Origin: Pseudomonadota bacterium | GTDB taxonomy: Bacteria > Pseudomonadota > Gammaproteobacteria > Steroidobacterales > Steroidobacteraceae | Assembly (NCBI GenBank): GCA_021777555.1 | Contig: JAJYDK010000031.1 | Coordinates: forward strand, 1 to 46,138 | Direction: 5' to 3' | DNA length: 46,138 nt | Shown: positions 27,273-36,587 of the stretch, in pieces | Layout: each line of letters opens with the position of its first letter | Position numbering within the stretch: the first letter of the stretch is position 1 | Notes under the pieces: model-generated | What the model saw: the letters and a program-made list of their open reading frames with translations, nothing else | The model's database searches: none | Told to the model about the DNA's origin: nothing | Translations under genes and position numbers: made by a program

Positions 27273-28588
27273 GCGATGCCGCGCAACACTCCGCGCAGCG
27301 TCTCGATCATGTTGCGAATCTCTTCCTCGCTGGAGATGAACGGCGGCGCTACCGCGATCGTATCGGCCGTGAAGCGCAGCAGCAGCCCCGCCTCGACACC
27401 CCGCTCGAACGCTTCCCGCGCTCTTGCGCCAGGCTGCCCCTCACGCGCACCCAGCTCCACCGCGGCGGCGAGCCCGATGTTACGGATGTCGATGACGTGC
27501 GGCTCGCCCTGCAATGAGTGAACTCCGTCCTCGAGCACTTTCGACAACTTCGCGGAGCGCGCGACCAGGTCGTCCTTCTCGAGGGCATCGAGCGTCGCGA
27601 GTCCCGCCGCACAGGCCACCGGATGGCCGGAATACGTGTAGCCGTGGAAGAGCTCGATGGTCTGCTCCGGGCCCCGCATCATCGCATCATAGATGCTCCG
27701 TCGCACCACGGTGCCTCCCATGGGGATCACTCCGTTGGTGACTGCTTTGGCGAACACGATGATGTCCGGCGTGACCCCGAGCCGCTGTGCGGCGAAGTTC
27801 GCGCCCAGGCGGCCGAATCCGGTGATGACCTCATCGAAGATCAACAGGATCCCGTGCCGCGTGCAGATCTCGCGCAAGCGCTCGAGGTACCCCACGGGCG
27901 GAACGATGACCCCGGTGGAACCCTGCATCGGCTCGACGATCACTGCGGCGATGGTCGAGGCGTCGTGCAGCGCAACCAGTCGCTCAAGCGCATCGGCCAG
28001 GTGCGCGCCCCATGTGGGCTGGCCTCGACTGAAGCGCATCTGTCCCGGATCATAGGTGTGGGGCAGATGATCGACGAACGGGGCGCTGAGTGCGCCGAAC
28101 GCGCGGCGATTGGCCGCAATGCCTCCCGCCGAGATTCCGCCGATCCCCACGCCGTGATACGCCCGCTCTCGACCGATGATGCGCACCCGGCCCGCCTCTC
28201 CGCGCGCCTGGTGGTAGGCCAGCGCGATCTTCAGGGCGCTGTCCACCGCTTCGGAGCCGGAATTCGTGAAGAACACCCGGTCGAGTCCCTCCGGTGCCCA
28301 GCCCGCGATCCGCGCGGCCAGCTCGAACACCTTGGGGTGACCCACCTGGAAAGTCGGGGCGAAGTCGAGCTCACCGACCTGTTCGCGCACGGCCGCGACG
28401 ATCTCCCGCCGCCCATGTCCGAGCGGGGTGCACCACAGCCCGGAGAGACAGTCGAAGACCCGCCGCCCATCGGACAGCGTGAAGTAGGCCCCCTCGGCGC
28501 CGCGCACCAATGTGGGATGGCGCTTGAAATACCGGTTGGCCGTGAAGGGCATCCAGAAGGCGGAAAGATTGGGGGCGCTCGTGTTCAT
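27269..28588 (-). CDS. Class III omega-amino acid:pyruvate transaminase
   Basis: The 439-residue PLP enzyme transfers the amino group of a beta- or omega-amino compound (for example beta-alanine, taurine or a diamine) to pyruvate or another oxo acid. The opening WMPFTANRYFKRHP and GLWCTPLGHG are characteristic of beta-alanine:pyruvate transaminases. TNSGSEAVDSALK binds phosphate, IFDEVITGFGR holds the PLP Asp, and AKAVTNGVIPMGG holds the Schiff-base Lys. It heads an operon with mauE and mauD and is divergent from a MocR gene, a common arrangement for transaminases under MocR control. Confidence 0.9.
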   Translation of the reverse strand: MNTSAPNLSAFWMPFTANRYFKRHPTLVRGAEGAYFTLSDGRRVFDCLSGLWCTPLGHGRREIVAAVREQVGELDFAPTFQVGHPKVFELAARIAGWAPEGLDRVFFTNSGSEAVDSALKIALAYHQARGEAGRVRIIGRERAYHGVGIGGISAGGIAANRRAFGALSAPFVDHLPHTYDPGQMRFSRGQPTWGAHLADALERLVALHDASTIAAVIVEPMQGSTGVIVPPVGYLERLREICTRHGILLIFDEVITGFGRLGANFAAQRLGVTPDIIVFAKAVTNGVIPMGGTVVRRSIYDAMMRGPEQTIELFHGYTYSGHPVACAAGLATLDALEKDDLVARSAKLSKVLEDGVHSLQGEPHVIDIRNIGLAAAVELGAREGQPGARAREAFERGVEAGLLLRFTADTIAVAPPFISSEEEIRNMIETLRGVLRGIA

Positions 28589-28679
28589 GGGTCGAATATG
28601 GGCTCCGCGAAGCCGGCCACCGAGCTACACTCATGCAGATAGGTCACCTGACTGTACTGACCCGATCTACTATACAGCG
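28589..28679. promoter_or_regulatory. Divergent control region of transaminase and MocR genes
   Basis: The 91-base gap contains two nested dyads: GGTCA at 28642-28646 with TGACC at 28658-28662, and CTGTA at 28652-28656 with TACAG at 28673-28677. The second dyad also holds TATACA, only a few bases from the MocR ATG. MocR regulators usually bind such sites to control a divergent PLP-enzyme gene and themselves. The exact site is inferred. Confidence 0.45.
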
Positions 28680-30053
28680 ATGAGCGCCAAGCCTGCCGAC
28701 ATCCCCAGCCGGGTCGAGGCCCTCGCCACAGATCTGCGTGGGCGCATGGTCGCCGGGAAGTTGAGTCCTGGCGATCGACTGCCGTCGGTGCGCACTCTGG
28801 CCCGTTCGAAGAGCGTCAGCGCCTTCACAGCCGCGCGCGTGTATGAGCTCTTGGTCGCCGAGGGCCTCATCGAGGCGCGTCGCGGCTCGGGCTACTACGT
28901 GGCGCGCGACGCTGATGTCTTCGGTGCACGCGGTCTCGCGGCATCCGAGCCGGCTGTCGACTCCCTCTGGGAGCTGCGGCGTGATTACGACAGCCGCGTG
29001 CTGCGGGTCGATGCCGGTTGCGGCTGGCTGCCGCCGGAGTGGCTGTTCGGCGAGGGTGTGCGCGCGGCGCTCACTCAGGTCGCGCGCAGACCCGCGGCCT
29101 ACGCCAGCCGGTACGGCAGCGCATACGGCCTGCGCGCGCTGCGGCATCACCTGGCGCGCCAGCTCACGCTGCGCGGAATGGAATGCTCCGAGGAGCAGAT
29201 CGTTCTCACGCACGGCGCGAGTCAGGCACTCGAGCTCACCATCGGCGCGCTCACCCGCCCGGGCGAGCCGGTCCTGGTCGACGATCCGGGCTACCCCTAC
29301 ATCCTCTCCATGCTGCGCGCCCGCGGCGTGTGTCCCGTGGGCGTACCGCGAACGGCCGGTGGCCCGGACCCCGATGCGCTGGATGCCATGGCCGCGAGAA
29401 CCCGCGCGAGGCTCTTCTTCACCAACACGACCTATCAGAACCCCACCGGGACGAGCACCTCTCCGCAAACCGCGCATGCGGTGCTGCGCGTGGCGGAGAA
29501 GCACGGACTCACCCTCTGCGAGGATGAGATCTTCGCCGAGCTCTCGCCCGATCCGGTCACCTCGCTCGCCTCCCTCGATCGCCTGGAGCGGGTCATCTAC
29601 ATCGGCAGCTTCTCCAAGACCATCGCCCCGGGCCTGCGAGTGGGCTACCTGGTCACGCGTCCCGAGCGCGCAAGGCAGCTCGCGGCACTGAAGAACATGA
29701 CCTCGCTGTCCTCCTCCGAGCTGATGGAGCACATCGTGCTCGCCATTCTGACCGCGGGCCGCCACCGCACGCATCTCGAGCGGCTGCGCCGCCGGATCGC
29801 GGAGGCGCGCGCGCGACTGACCCGAAGATTCCGCGAGGCGGGCATCGAAGTGACACCGCACGGCGGCGGGATGTTCCTGTGGGCAAAGCTCGGCGGCGAT
29901 CCGGCGACGCTGCTGCAGCGCGCCAAGGCGCTTGGCATTCTGCTCGCCCCCGGGGAGATCTTCCATCCGGACGGTCAGCCGAGCGGACATTGGCGATTCA
30001 ACGTGGCGTACGCCGACGACGAGCGGCTGTATGCTTTCCTCCGCGACCTTTGA
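28680..30053 (+). CDS. MocR-type regulator (GntR helix-turn-helix fused to aminotransferase fold)
   Basis: The 457-residue protein has an N-terminal winged helix (PSRVEALATDLRGRMVAGKL, PSVRTLARSKSVSAFTAARV) and a class I aminotransferase-like domain. That domain has the PLP Lys in GSFSKTIAPGLRVGY and the NTTYQNPTGT motif. Members sense a substrate or PLP adduct; relatives include TauR (taurine), GabR and PdxR. Divergent orientation from the transaminase-mauED operon points to control of amine catabolism. The effector is unknown. The amidase gene follows 19 bases later and may be cotranscribed. Confidence 0.92.
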   Translation: MSAKPADIPSRVEALATDLRGRMVAGKLSPGDRLPSVRTLARSKSVSAFTAARVYELLVAEGLIEARRGSGYYVARDADVFGARGLAASEPAVDSLWELRRDYDSRVLRVDAGCGWLPPEWLFGEGVRAALTQVARRPAAYASRYGSAYGLRALRHHLARQLTLRGMECSEEQIVLTHGASQALELTIGALTRPGEPVLVDDPGYPYILSMLRARGVCPVGVPRTAGGPDPDALDAMAARTRARLFFTNTTYQNPTGTSTSPQTAHAVLRVAEKHGLTLCEDEIFAELSPDPVTSLASLDRLERVIYIGSFSKTIAPGLRVGYLVTRPERARQLAALKNMTSLSSSELMEHIVLAILTAGRHRTHLERLRRRIAEARARLTRRFREAGIEVTPHGGGMFLWAKLGGDPATLLQRAKALGILLAPGEIFHPDGQPSGHWRFNVAYADDERLYAFLRDL

Positions 30054-30072
30054 TATTCCACGGAGTCTGTCC

Positions 30073-31653
30073 ATGCGCATCCGAACAACCCTCGGCGCGG
30101 GCGTGCTGTGCCTGATGATCTCGGCGATCGCCTGCGGCCATGATCTCGCCACCGAATCCGCGTCCGCCCTGTCGGGCGATCTCGCCGCGCATCGCGTGAC
30201 CTCCGAACAGCTCGTCGAGGCCTACGAGGCGCGGATCGAGCGGCTGAACCCAGAGCTCCATGCGGTCATCGCCCTGAACCCGCGGGCGATGGCCGAGGCG
30301 CGCGCCTCGGATGCGCGTCGCGCCGCGGGGCACGCCCTGGGTCCGCTCGACGGACTGCCCATCCTGGTCAAGGACAACATCGACATCGCGGGCCTGCCCA
30401 CCACAGCGGGCTCGCTCGCGCTGTCGAAAAACGTGCGGCCGATCGACTCCACGGTGGTCCACAACCTGCGGCGCGCCGGAGTGGTCATCCTGGGGCGCGC
30501 CAACCTGTCGGAATGGGCGAACATCCGCTCGGAGCACTCCACCAGCGGCTGGAGCGCGGTGGGAGGTCTCACCCGCAACCCCTATATGCTCGATCGCACC
30601 GCCTGCGGATCGAGCTCAGGCTCCGCGGCCGCAGTCGCGGCCGGACTCGCGGCGGCCGCCGTCGGTACCGAGACCGACGGCTCGATCAGCTGTCCGTCCT
30701 CGATGAACGGCGTGGTCGGTCTGAAGCCGACGGTCGGACTGGTCTCGCGCACGGGCATCGTGCCGATCAGCCGCACCCAGGACACGGCGGGCCCCATCAC
30801 CCGCACGGTGCGGGACGCCGCGCTGTTGCTCTCCGCCATGGCGGGCAGCGACCCGGCGGATCCGGCCACGGCGGGCGCCAATGCCCATCGGGCTCACTAC
30901 CTCGCGGCGCTCGATCCGCACGCGCTCGAGGGCGTGCGTCTCGGTGTCGCGCGCTTTCTGCTGAAGAACTTCACCCCGAAGACCCTCGCCGTCTTCGATC
31001 GAGCCCTCTCGCGGCTCAAGGCGCAGGGTGCGGTCCTCGTCAACGTCGACGATTACCACATGGCGCCGATCGAGAAGCACGAGAACCTCGTGCTGCTGAC
31101 GGAGTTGAAGGCCGACCTCAATGCCTATCTGGCGGGCTCACCGCCCGCGGTGCGCACCCGTACGCTCGCGCAGCTCATCGCGTTCGACGACACCCACCCG
31201 CAGGAGATGACCTGGTTCGGGCAGAGCCTGTTCATCCGGGCCGAGCGCACCAAGGGTCTGACAAACCCCGCCTACCTCAAGGCACGCGCGAGCAACCTGC
31301 GGCTCGCGGGTCCCGAGGGCATCGATCGGCTGCTGAAGGAGCACAGGGTCGCGGCCCTGATCTCGCCGGCCCAGAATCCCGCCGCCGTGATCGACCTCGT
31401 GAATGGCGATGCCGGGCTCGGAGCCGGCGACAGCAGCCTGCCGGCCATCGCCGGCTACCCTTACATCACCGTGCCCATGGGTGAGGTCCAGGGTCTTCCG
31501 GTCGGGCTGTCGTTCATCGGGCCGAAATGGTCGGAAGCGCGTCTGCTCGGATTTGCATACGCGTACGAACACACCGCACATGCCTTTCGCGCTCCGACCT
31601 GCGCGCCCGATGTGTTGCATTGGCATCCGGGAGACTCCGCCTGCGGGAGCTGA
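30073..31653 (+). CDS. Exported amidase (amidase-signature family)
   Basis: The 526-residue protein begins with a hydrophobic export signal ending at about ISAIACG (a weak lipobox is possible). It then shows the amidase signature with the Ser-cisSer-Lys triad: Lys100 in PILVKDNID, Ser180 in [13 protein letters not shown] and Ser204 in [10 protein letters not shown]. The usual GGSIR is changed to DGSIS. It hydrolyses an amide, releasing a carboxylate and ammonia or an amine. An exported form could free amines from amides for the periplasmic amine dehydrogenase (inference from context). CGGAGT precedes the ATG, 19 bases behind the MocR gene. Confidence 0.88.
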   Translation: MRIRTTLGAGVLCLMISAIACGHDLATESASALSGDLAAHRVTSEQLVEAYEARIERLNPELHAVIALNPRAMAEARASDARRAAGHALGPLDGLPILVKDNIDIAGLPTTAGSLALSKNVRPIDSTVVHNLRRAGVVILGRANLSEWANIRSEHSTSGWSAVGGLTRNPYMLDRTACGSSSGSAAAVAAGLAAAAVGTETDGSISCPSSMNGVVGLKPTVGLVSRTGIVPISRTQDTAGPITRTVRDAALLLSAMAGSDPADPATAGANAHRAHYLAALDPHALEGVRLGVARFLLKNFTPKTLAVFDRALSRLKAQGAVLVNVDDYHMAPIEKHENLVLLTELKADLNAYLAGSPPAVRTRTLAQLIAFDDTHPQEMTWFGQSLFIRAERTKGLTNPAYLKARASNLRLAGPEGIDRLLKEHRVAALISPAQNPAAVIDLVNGDAGLGAGDSSLPAIAGYPYITVPMGEVQGLPVGLSFIGPKWSEARLLGFAYAYEHTAHAFRAPTCAPDVLHWHPGDSACGS

Positions 31654-31787
31654 GCGCACGGCCGGGCGATGTCCGCCGCCCTGCCCTTGATGCGGTTGGT
31701 GAAGCGGATCGAGTTGGGCGAAGAACACGCGGCTCGCATCCAACGCGCCGGCCGGTCCGTCCCCTGCGCATCCGCCGGAATCCGTGT

Positions 31788-31817
31788 TTGCCGGCGCGTA
31801 ATTAATCATATTATTAT
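31788..31817 (+). promoter_or_regulatory. Promoter of the IlvD/Edd-family gene
   Basis: TTGCCG is followed 15 and 18 bases later by overlapping TATTAT hexamers in an A/T-rich patch (TAATTAATCATATTATTATG) that stands out from GC-rich surroundings and is itself weakly palindromic. It lies 34-63 bases before the start codon. Confidence 0.5.
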
Positions 31818-31850
31818 GCCTCTTCCCGCGATTCACCTACTAACAAGTCC

Positions 31851-33662
31851 ATGAGTCCCATCGACGGAAATTCTCGCCCCACACGGACGCTGCGCTCGCG
31901 TGCCTGGTTCGACAATCCCGCGGATCCGGGCATGACGGCGCTCTACCTCGAGCGGTACCTGAATTATGGCCTGACATTCGAGGAGCTGCAGTCCGGCAAG
32001 CCCATCATCGGCATCGCCCAGACCGGGTCGGACCTCTCCCCCTGCAACCGCCATCACCTGGTGCTCGCCGAGCGCACGGCGGCCGGCATCCGGGCCGCCG
32101 GAGGCATCCCGATCGAGTTTCCAGTGCATCCCATCCAGGAAACCGGCCGGCGGCCGACGGCGATGCTCGACCGTAACCTCGCCTATCTCGGGCTGGTGGA
32201 AATCCTGCACGGCTACCCGATCGATGGTGTCGTGCTCACCATCGGCTGCGACAAGACGACCCCGGCGTGTCTGATGGCGGCGGCGGCGCTCGATATCCCG
32301 GCGATCGCCCTGTCGGTCGGGCCGATGCTGAATGGCTGGTATCGGGGCGAGCGGGTGGGCTCGGGCACCATCGTGTGGAAGGCTCGGCAATTACTCGCCG
32401 CCGGAGAGATCGACTACGCGGGCTTCATGGAGCGGGTCGCCGCCTCCACACCCTCCACCGGCTACTGCAACACCATGGGCACGGCGACCACGATGAATTC
32501 CCTCGCCGAAGCGCTCGGCATGCAGCTGCCGGGATCGGCGTCCATCCCCGCCCCGTATCGTGAGCGAGGCCAGATGGCCTACCACACCGGCACACGCATC
32601 GTGGAAATGGTCCACGAGGATCTCAGGCCTTCGGCCATCATGACGCGGGATGCGTACCTCAACGCCATCGTGGTCAACTCCGCCATCGGCGGATCGGCCA
32701 ATGCGCCGATTCATCTGACGGCCATCGCGCGCCATCTCGGCGTCACGCTCGCGCTGGAGGATTGGCAGACACATGGCTATGAAGTGCCGCTGCTCGTCAA
32801 TCTGCAGCCCGCGGGCAAGTACCTCGGCGAGGACTACCATCGCGCCGGCGGCGTGCCCGCGGTGGTGAACGAGCTGCTCAAGCGCGGTCTGATCCGCGAG
32901 CACACCCTCACCGTCAATGGACGGACGCTCGCTGAGAACTGCCGCAGGAGCGAGATCATCGACACCGAGGTCATCCGCCCCATCGACCGGCCGCTCAAGG
33001 CGAACGCCGGCTTCCTGGTTCTCAGCGGCAACCTGTTCGACTCGGCCATCATGAAGACCAGCGTCATCTCGGAGGACTTCAGGCGACGCTATCTGAGCGA
33101 CCCGACCGACCCTGAGGCCTTCGAGGGACGCGCCGTAGTGTTCGACGGCCCGGAGGACTATCACGCACGCATCGACGATCCCTCGCTCGGTATCGATGCG
33201 CATACACTGCTCGTGATGCGCGGCACCGGACCGATCGGCTACCCGGGCGCAGCCGAGGTCGTCAATATGCGACCGCCCAGCTATCTCATCAAACAGGGCA
33301 TCGATGCCCTGCCGTGCATCGGCGACGGCCGCCAATCCGGCACTTCCGGCTCGCCATCCATCCTCAACGCCTCACCCGAAGCGGCCGCCGGCGGCGCACT
33401 GGCGCTGCTGAAGACCGGCGACCGGCTGCGCGTCGATCTGCGCAAGCGCAAGGTCCACATGCTGGTCGGGGAGAGCGAGCTCGCCGCGCGGCATGCGGCG
33501 CTCGAGGCATCGGGAGGCTATCGCCCTCCCCCCTCGCAGACGCCATGGCAGGAGATCCAACGGGACATGGTCGAGCCGCTCTCTGAAGGGATGGTGCTCA
33601 GGGGCGCGACGGAGTACCGCCGGATCGATGCGCGCTTCGGCATACCGCGGAACAATCACTAG
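31851..33662 (+). CDS. IlvD/Edd-family dehydratase (sugar-acid type)
   Basis: The 603-residue protein removes water from a dihydroxy acid using a Fe-S cluster. Cluster cysteines are in [19 protein letters not shown] and [15 protein letters not shown]. The extra N-terminal segment ([20 protein letters not shown]) and C-terminal [10 protein letters not shown] are typical of the L-arabonate/D-xylonate dehydratase subgroup rather than of IlvD proper (dihydroxyacid dehydratase). The substrate is therefore likely a sugar acid. No sugar-acid transporter or aldolase lies beside it, so its pathway is not shown here. Confidence 0.87.
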   Translation: MSPIDGNSRPTRTLRSRAWFDNPADPGMTALYLERYLNYGLTFEELQSGKPIIGIAQTGSDLSPCNRHHLVLAERTAAGIRAAGGIPIEFPVHPIQETGRRPTAMLDRNLAYLGLVEILHGYPIDGVVLTIGCDKTTPACLMAAAALDIPAIALSVGPMLNGWYRGERVGSGTIVWKARQLLAAGEIDYAGFMERVAASTPSTGYCNTMGTATTMNSLAEALGMQLPGSASIPAPYRERGQMAYHTGTRIVEMVHEDLRPSAIMTRDAYLNAIVVNSAIGGSANAPIHLTAIARHLGVTLALEDWQTHGYEVPLLVNLQPAGKYLGEDYHRAGGVPAVVNELLKRGLIREHTLTVNGRTLAENCRRSEIIDTEVIRPIDRPLKANAGFLVLSGNLFDSAIMKTSVISEDFRRRYLSDPTDPEAFEGRAVVFDGPEDYHARIDDPSLGIDAHTLLVMRGTGPIGYPGAAEVVNMRPPSYLIKQGIDALPCIGDGRQSGTSGSPSILNASPEAAAGGALALLKTGDRLRVDLRKRKVHMLVGESELAARHAALEASGGYRPPPSQTPWQEIQRDMVEPLSEGMVLRGATEYRRIDARFGIPRNNH

Positions 33663-33711
33663 AGCCCACCCCTCGCACGCCGGGTCAGGGCCGCGCAGCC
33701 CGAAGAGGACG

Positions 33712-34950
33712 TCACTTCCCGGCGGTCGGACACTTGGGGACTGCGCTTCTCACCCGCTTCTGAGGCTCGAGCTTCCAGTCGGCCGGAATCTCGAACTGAT
33801 CCGACGGGATGCTCGATGTATCGACCGATGTCGTCTCGGTCGTGAGCGATATGACACGGAGGAGCGCTCCCGGTGCCGGCGCCGCAGACGGGCTGCCCGA
33901 GGAGGACTGCGCCGTCATGGAGTTCGCCGCGGCGGTGGCGGCAGGCTCCGCCGCCTCGTTCGCCGCGCCGGCTGCCGCGGTCCCGCCGGCCGAACCGGTG
34001 TGAATGGCGGCTGCCCCTCGATGGAAGAGCCCCGCAAAGCCACTGGCCAGCGCGTGGGACACGATGCCGTGCACGCTGAACGGATGGCTGCCGTTCGCCT
34101 GCTGCTGCTGCGCGGCCTGCTTCGCCCTGGCGCAGTGAGGACCGCCGAAAGCCATGTAAAAGGTCGTCCGCAGCGGAGAGCCCTTGAGGTCGGCCGCCTT
34201 GCCTTGCAGCTGCTTGAGCTCGCCCGCATAAGGCGCCATGAACCGCTCCACAGTATGCTGCAGCCGTGGATTGTTCGGATCGAGTCCCTCTGCCGCCAGA
34301 TATTTCTTCATGAACGCGGTGCGCTCGTCGCCTCCCGGAATCGCATCGGGCGTGAGCCAGACTTCGAATCCGTAGTTGATCTCGCACACGTCCCCCGTCC
34401 GCGAATCCGTGCAGGTTTGCGACAACACCACGTTCGTCTTGCGGGCATCGTGTCCGATGATGGTGGCGTGCTCGTCAGTCGGTGTCACCTCGAGCACGGG
34501 CGAGCTCAGTTGGCAGTGCGAGGTATCGGGGGCATGCGGCGAGGCGCCCGGTGATTGCGGCATCGGGCAGTTCTTCATCTCCTTCATCGCCGCTTCGAAC
34601 TCCTTGCGTGCCGCGGCCCGCTGCGCGGGCGTGGGGAACGGCTGCACGCTGTAGAGCTTGTTCTTCGGGTCGAGCCGCCATTCGAGCTGCTTGTCGAGGC
34701 GGATGATCCGGCCGCCCTCGATGTCGCGGCAGAAAAGCGAGAGGATGCCGTGACACTGCGTGCTCGTGTCGTAGCGCTGCTTGTCTGCGCTCGTGCGCTC
34801 CACCGAGTTGATGTCGATGTCGAGGCCCGCGAAGCTCATCGAAGTCCTCTGCCCGATGGTCACATCGGCGCGCGCGGGCGCGGTCGGCAGTGCCAGAATC
34901 GCCGCCGCAGACAGGACCGTGGTCAGGATCGGCCGGGTTCGGATGCTCAT
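33712..34950 (-). CDS. Exported protein of unknown function
   Basis: The 412-residue protein has a clear Sec signal peptide cleaved after PARA (about residue 28). The mature part contains several Cys (CHGILSLFC, CPMPQ, CQLSS, CTDSRTGDVC) that could form disulfides, and repeated strand-like blocks. There is an Ala/Ser/Gly-rich linker (about 305-360) before a short C-terminal segment. I do not recognise the family. Start MSIRTRP is chosen over an ATG 11 codons upstream because GGAGTG lies seven bases before it. It stands alone, convergent with the dehydratase gene. Confidence 0.75.
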   Translation of the reverse strand: MSIRTRPILTTVLSAAAILALPTAPARADVTIGQRTSMSFAGLDIDINSVERTSADKQRYDTSTQCHGILSLFCRDIEGGRIIRLDKQLEWRLDPKNKLYSVQPFPTPAQRAAARKEFEAAMKEMKNCPMPQSPGASPHAPDTSHCQLSSPVLEVTPTDEHATIIGHDARKTNVVLSQTCTDSRTGDVCEINYGFEVWLTPDAIPGGDERTAFMKKYLAAEGLDPNNPRLQHTVERFMAPYAGELKQLQGKAADLKGSPLRTTFYMAFGGPHCARAKQAAQQQQANGSHPFSVHGIVSHALASGFAGLFHRGAAAIHTGSAGGTAAAGAANEAAEPAATAAANSMTAQSSSGSPSAAPAPGALLRVISLTTETTSVDTSSIPSDQFEIPADWKLEPQKRVRSAVPKCPTAGK

Positions 34951-35392
34951 ATAGGCACACTCCGCTGAATCGATGTTGGTCATCGCCTATTGCAGCTGCC
35001 GCCCGGGATTTTCCTCCTTTATTCGATGCGATGCGCGTCAGTGATCATCCTGGCGTCACCCTTGGCCTCACCTTCGACGGTAACGATGCGAAGCTCACGG
35101 TGAAGCCCGGTCGGCCATGGCATCGCATCGCCTACGCTCTCTCTCGAGCTCAGACACGCGCGGCCCGGGAGCCGTCCGCAATTCCCTTGCCTTGGAAGCG
35201 ACTCAAGCGCTCCGCACCGGCGCTTTGCCTCGCGCGCGCCAGGCGAGCGTCAGCATCAGCGCGTCGTTGAGCACGCCCGGCGAACCTGCACACTCACCCG
35301 CCCCGCCTCACGACATCGATATATCCGATTCGTCTGAGAAATGATTCGAAGGTCTCCGAGGGCCGACGCGGGGACCCCCTGGCGGTCCGCGC
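34951..35392. other. 442-base gap without a supported gene
   Basis: Short open frames here lack coding character and ribosome sites with correct spacing. A strong AAAGGAGG on the minus strand (35013-35020) has no start codon at proper distance. An A/T-rich spot with ATCGATATATC at 35305-35330 and a repeated GAATC could be regulatory. Otherwise I see nothing. Confidence 0.5.
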
Positions 35393-36412
35393 TCAGCGGC
35401 GGTAGCCGTAATACTCGCAGAACCACTCGACGAAGCGCCGCACGCCCACCTCTACCGTGGTGCTGGGTTTGTACTCGACGTCGCGCACCAGGTCTTCGAC
35501 GTCCGCGCACGTCTCGGGCACATCCCCTAACTGAAGAGGCAGGAAGCGCTTTTCGGCCTTTCGCCCCAGACACTCTTCGATGACCTCGATGTAGCGCATC
35601 AATTCGACGGGCTGGCGGTTGCCGATGTTGTACAGACGAAACGGTGCGCGGCTGCGGGCGGGATCCGGCGCGTCCCCGCTCCAGGCGGGATCCGCCTGCG
35701 CGACGCGCCCGCACACGCGCACCACGCCCTCGGCGATGTCCTCGACGTAGGTGAAGTCGCGCTTGTGCCGCCCGTTGTTGAACACATCGATGGGCTTGCC
35801 CTCGAGGATGTTGCGCGTGAACAGAAACAGCGCCATGTCCGGCCGCCCCCACGGCCCATAGACGGTGAAGAAGCGCAGCCCCGTGGTCGGCAGACCGAAC
35901 AGCGAGGAATAGCTGTGCGCCATCAGCTCGTCGGCGCGCTTGGTGGCCGCGTAGATGGTCAGCGGATGGTCGGCGACCCGGTGCGGTGAAAACGGCATGT
36001 CGGTATTGGCGCCGTAGACGGAGCTCGTCGAGGCATAGACCAGATGCTCCACGCCGTTGTGCCGGCAGCCCTCGAGCACGGTAAGCGTCCCGGTAACGTT
36101 GCTGCGGACATAGCTGAAAGGGTCCTTGAGCGAGTGACGCACCCCCGCCTGGGCTGCAAGGTGGATGACCCGCTGGAACTTCTCCCGCGCGAACAGCTCC
36201 GCCATGCCGGGCTCGTCGGCGAGGTCGAGCCGCACGAATCGGAATCCCTCGCGGCCTGAGAGCCGGTCGAGGCGCGCCTGCTTCAGGGCGACGTCGTAGT
36301 AATCGTTCAAATTGTCGAGACCGACCACCTCATGACCCTGAGCGAGCAGCTTCTGTGCGGTGTGGTAGCCGATGAACCCGGCCGCGCCGGTCAATAGGAT
36401 CTTCATGGACAT
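35393..36412 (-). CDS. UDP-glucuronate 4-epimerase (NAD-dependent sugar epimerase)
   Basis: The 339-residue short-chain dehydrogenase-type enzyme has [11 protein letters not shown] for NAD binding at the N-terminus, Ser in YASTSSVYG and the Tyr-x3-Lys pair in [27 protein letters not shown] and [12 protein letters not shown] are typical of UDP-glucuronate/galacturonate epimerases. The product feeds capsule, LPS or exopolysaccharide synthesis. ATG at 36412 has GAGG seven bases upstream; a second ATG two codons on is possible. No other polysaccharide genes are in the window. Confidence 0.88.
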   Translation of the reverse strand: MSMKILLTGAAGFIGYHTAQKLLAQGHEVVGLDNLNDYYDVALKQARLDRLSGREGFRFVRLDLADEPGMAELFAREKFQRVIHLAAQAGVRHSLKDPFSYVRSNVTGTLTVLEGCRHNGVEHLVYASTSSVYGANTDMPFSPHRVADHPLTIYAATKRADELMAHSYSSLFGLPTTGLRFFTVYGPWGRPDMALFLFTRNILEGKPIDVFNNGRHKRDFTYVEDIAEGVVRVCGRVAQADPAWSGDAPDPARSRAPFRLYNIGNRQPVELMRYIEVIEECLGRKAEKRFLPLQLGDVPETCADVEDLVRDVEYKPSTTVEVGVRRFVEWFCEYYGYRR

Positions 36413-36428
36413 TCGTTCGCCTCGGTGG

Positions 36429-36457
36429 TGCACTCATGAGTGCAGCTGCGGATATTA
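36429..36457 (-). promoter_or_regulatory. Promoter and 16-bp palindrome before the epimerase gene
   Basis: On the minus strand a TAATAT hexamer (36452-36457) is followed eight bases later by the perfect palindrome TGCACTCATGAGTGCA (36429-36444). The palindrome falls at the expected transcription start, 17 bases before the start codon. This is the layout of a repressor operator or a leader hairpin. A -35 box is not obvious. Confidence 0.45.
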
Positions 36458-36587
36458 TCGGAAGCACGCCTTGGCGCGCACGGCGGGAGCCTGAATGTGC
36501 GATTCCGCGCGGATTTCGTCGCAATTCCGCGGCGCCCGCCCCCCCCGATGCCCCGCACCCGCTCTCCTCGCCCGGTGCCCGGTGAGA

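Noticed and set aside
34890-35270. Rightward open frame between the exported protein and the epimerase
   Set aside because: No ribosome site fits, the translation becomes Arg/Ala-rich noise after 40 residues, and its first part overlaps the signal-peptide end of the minus-strand gene.
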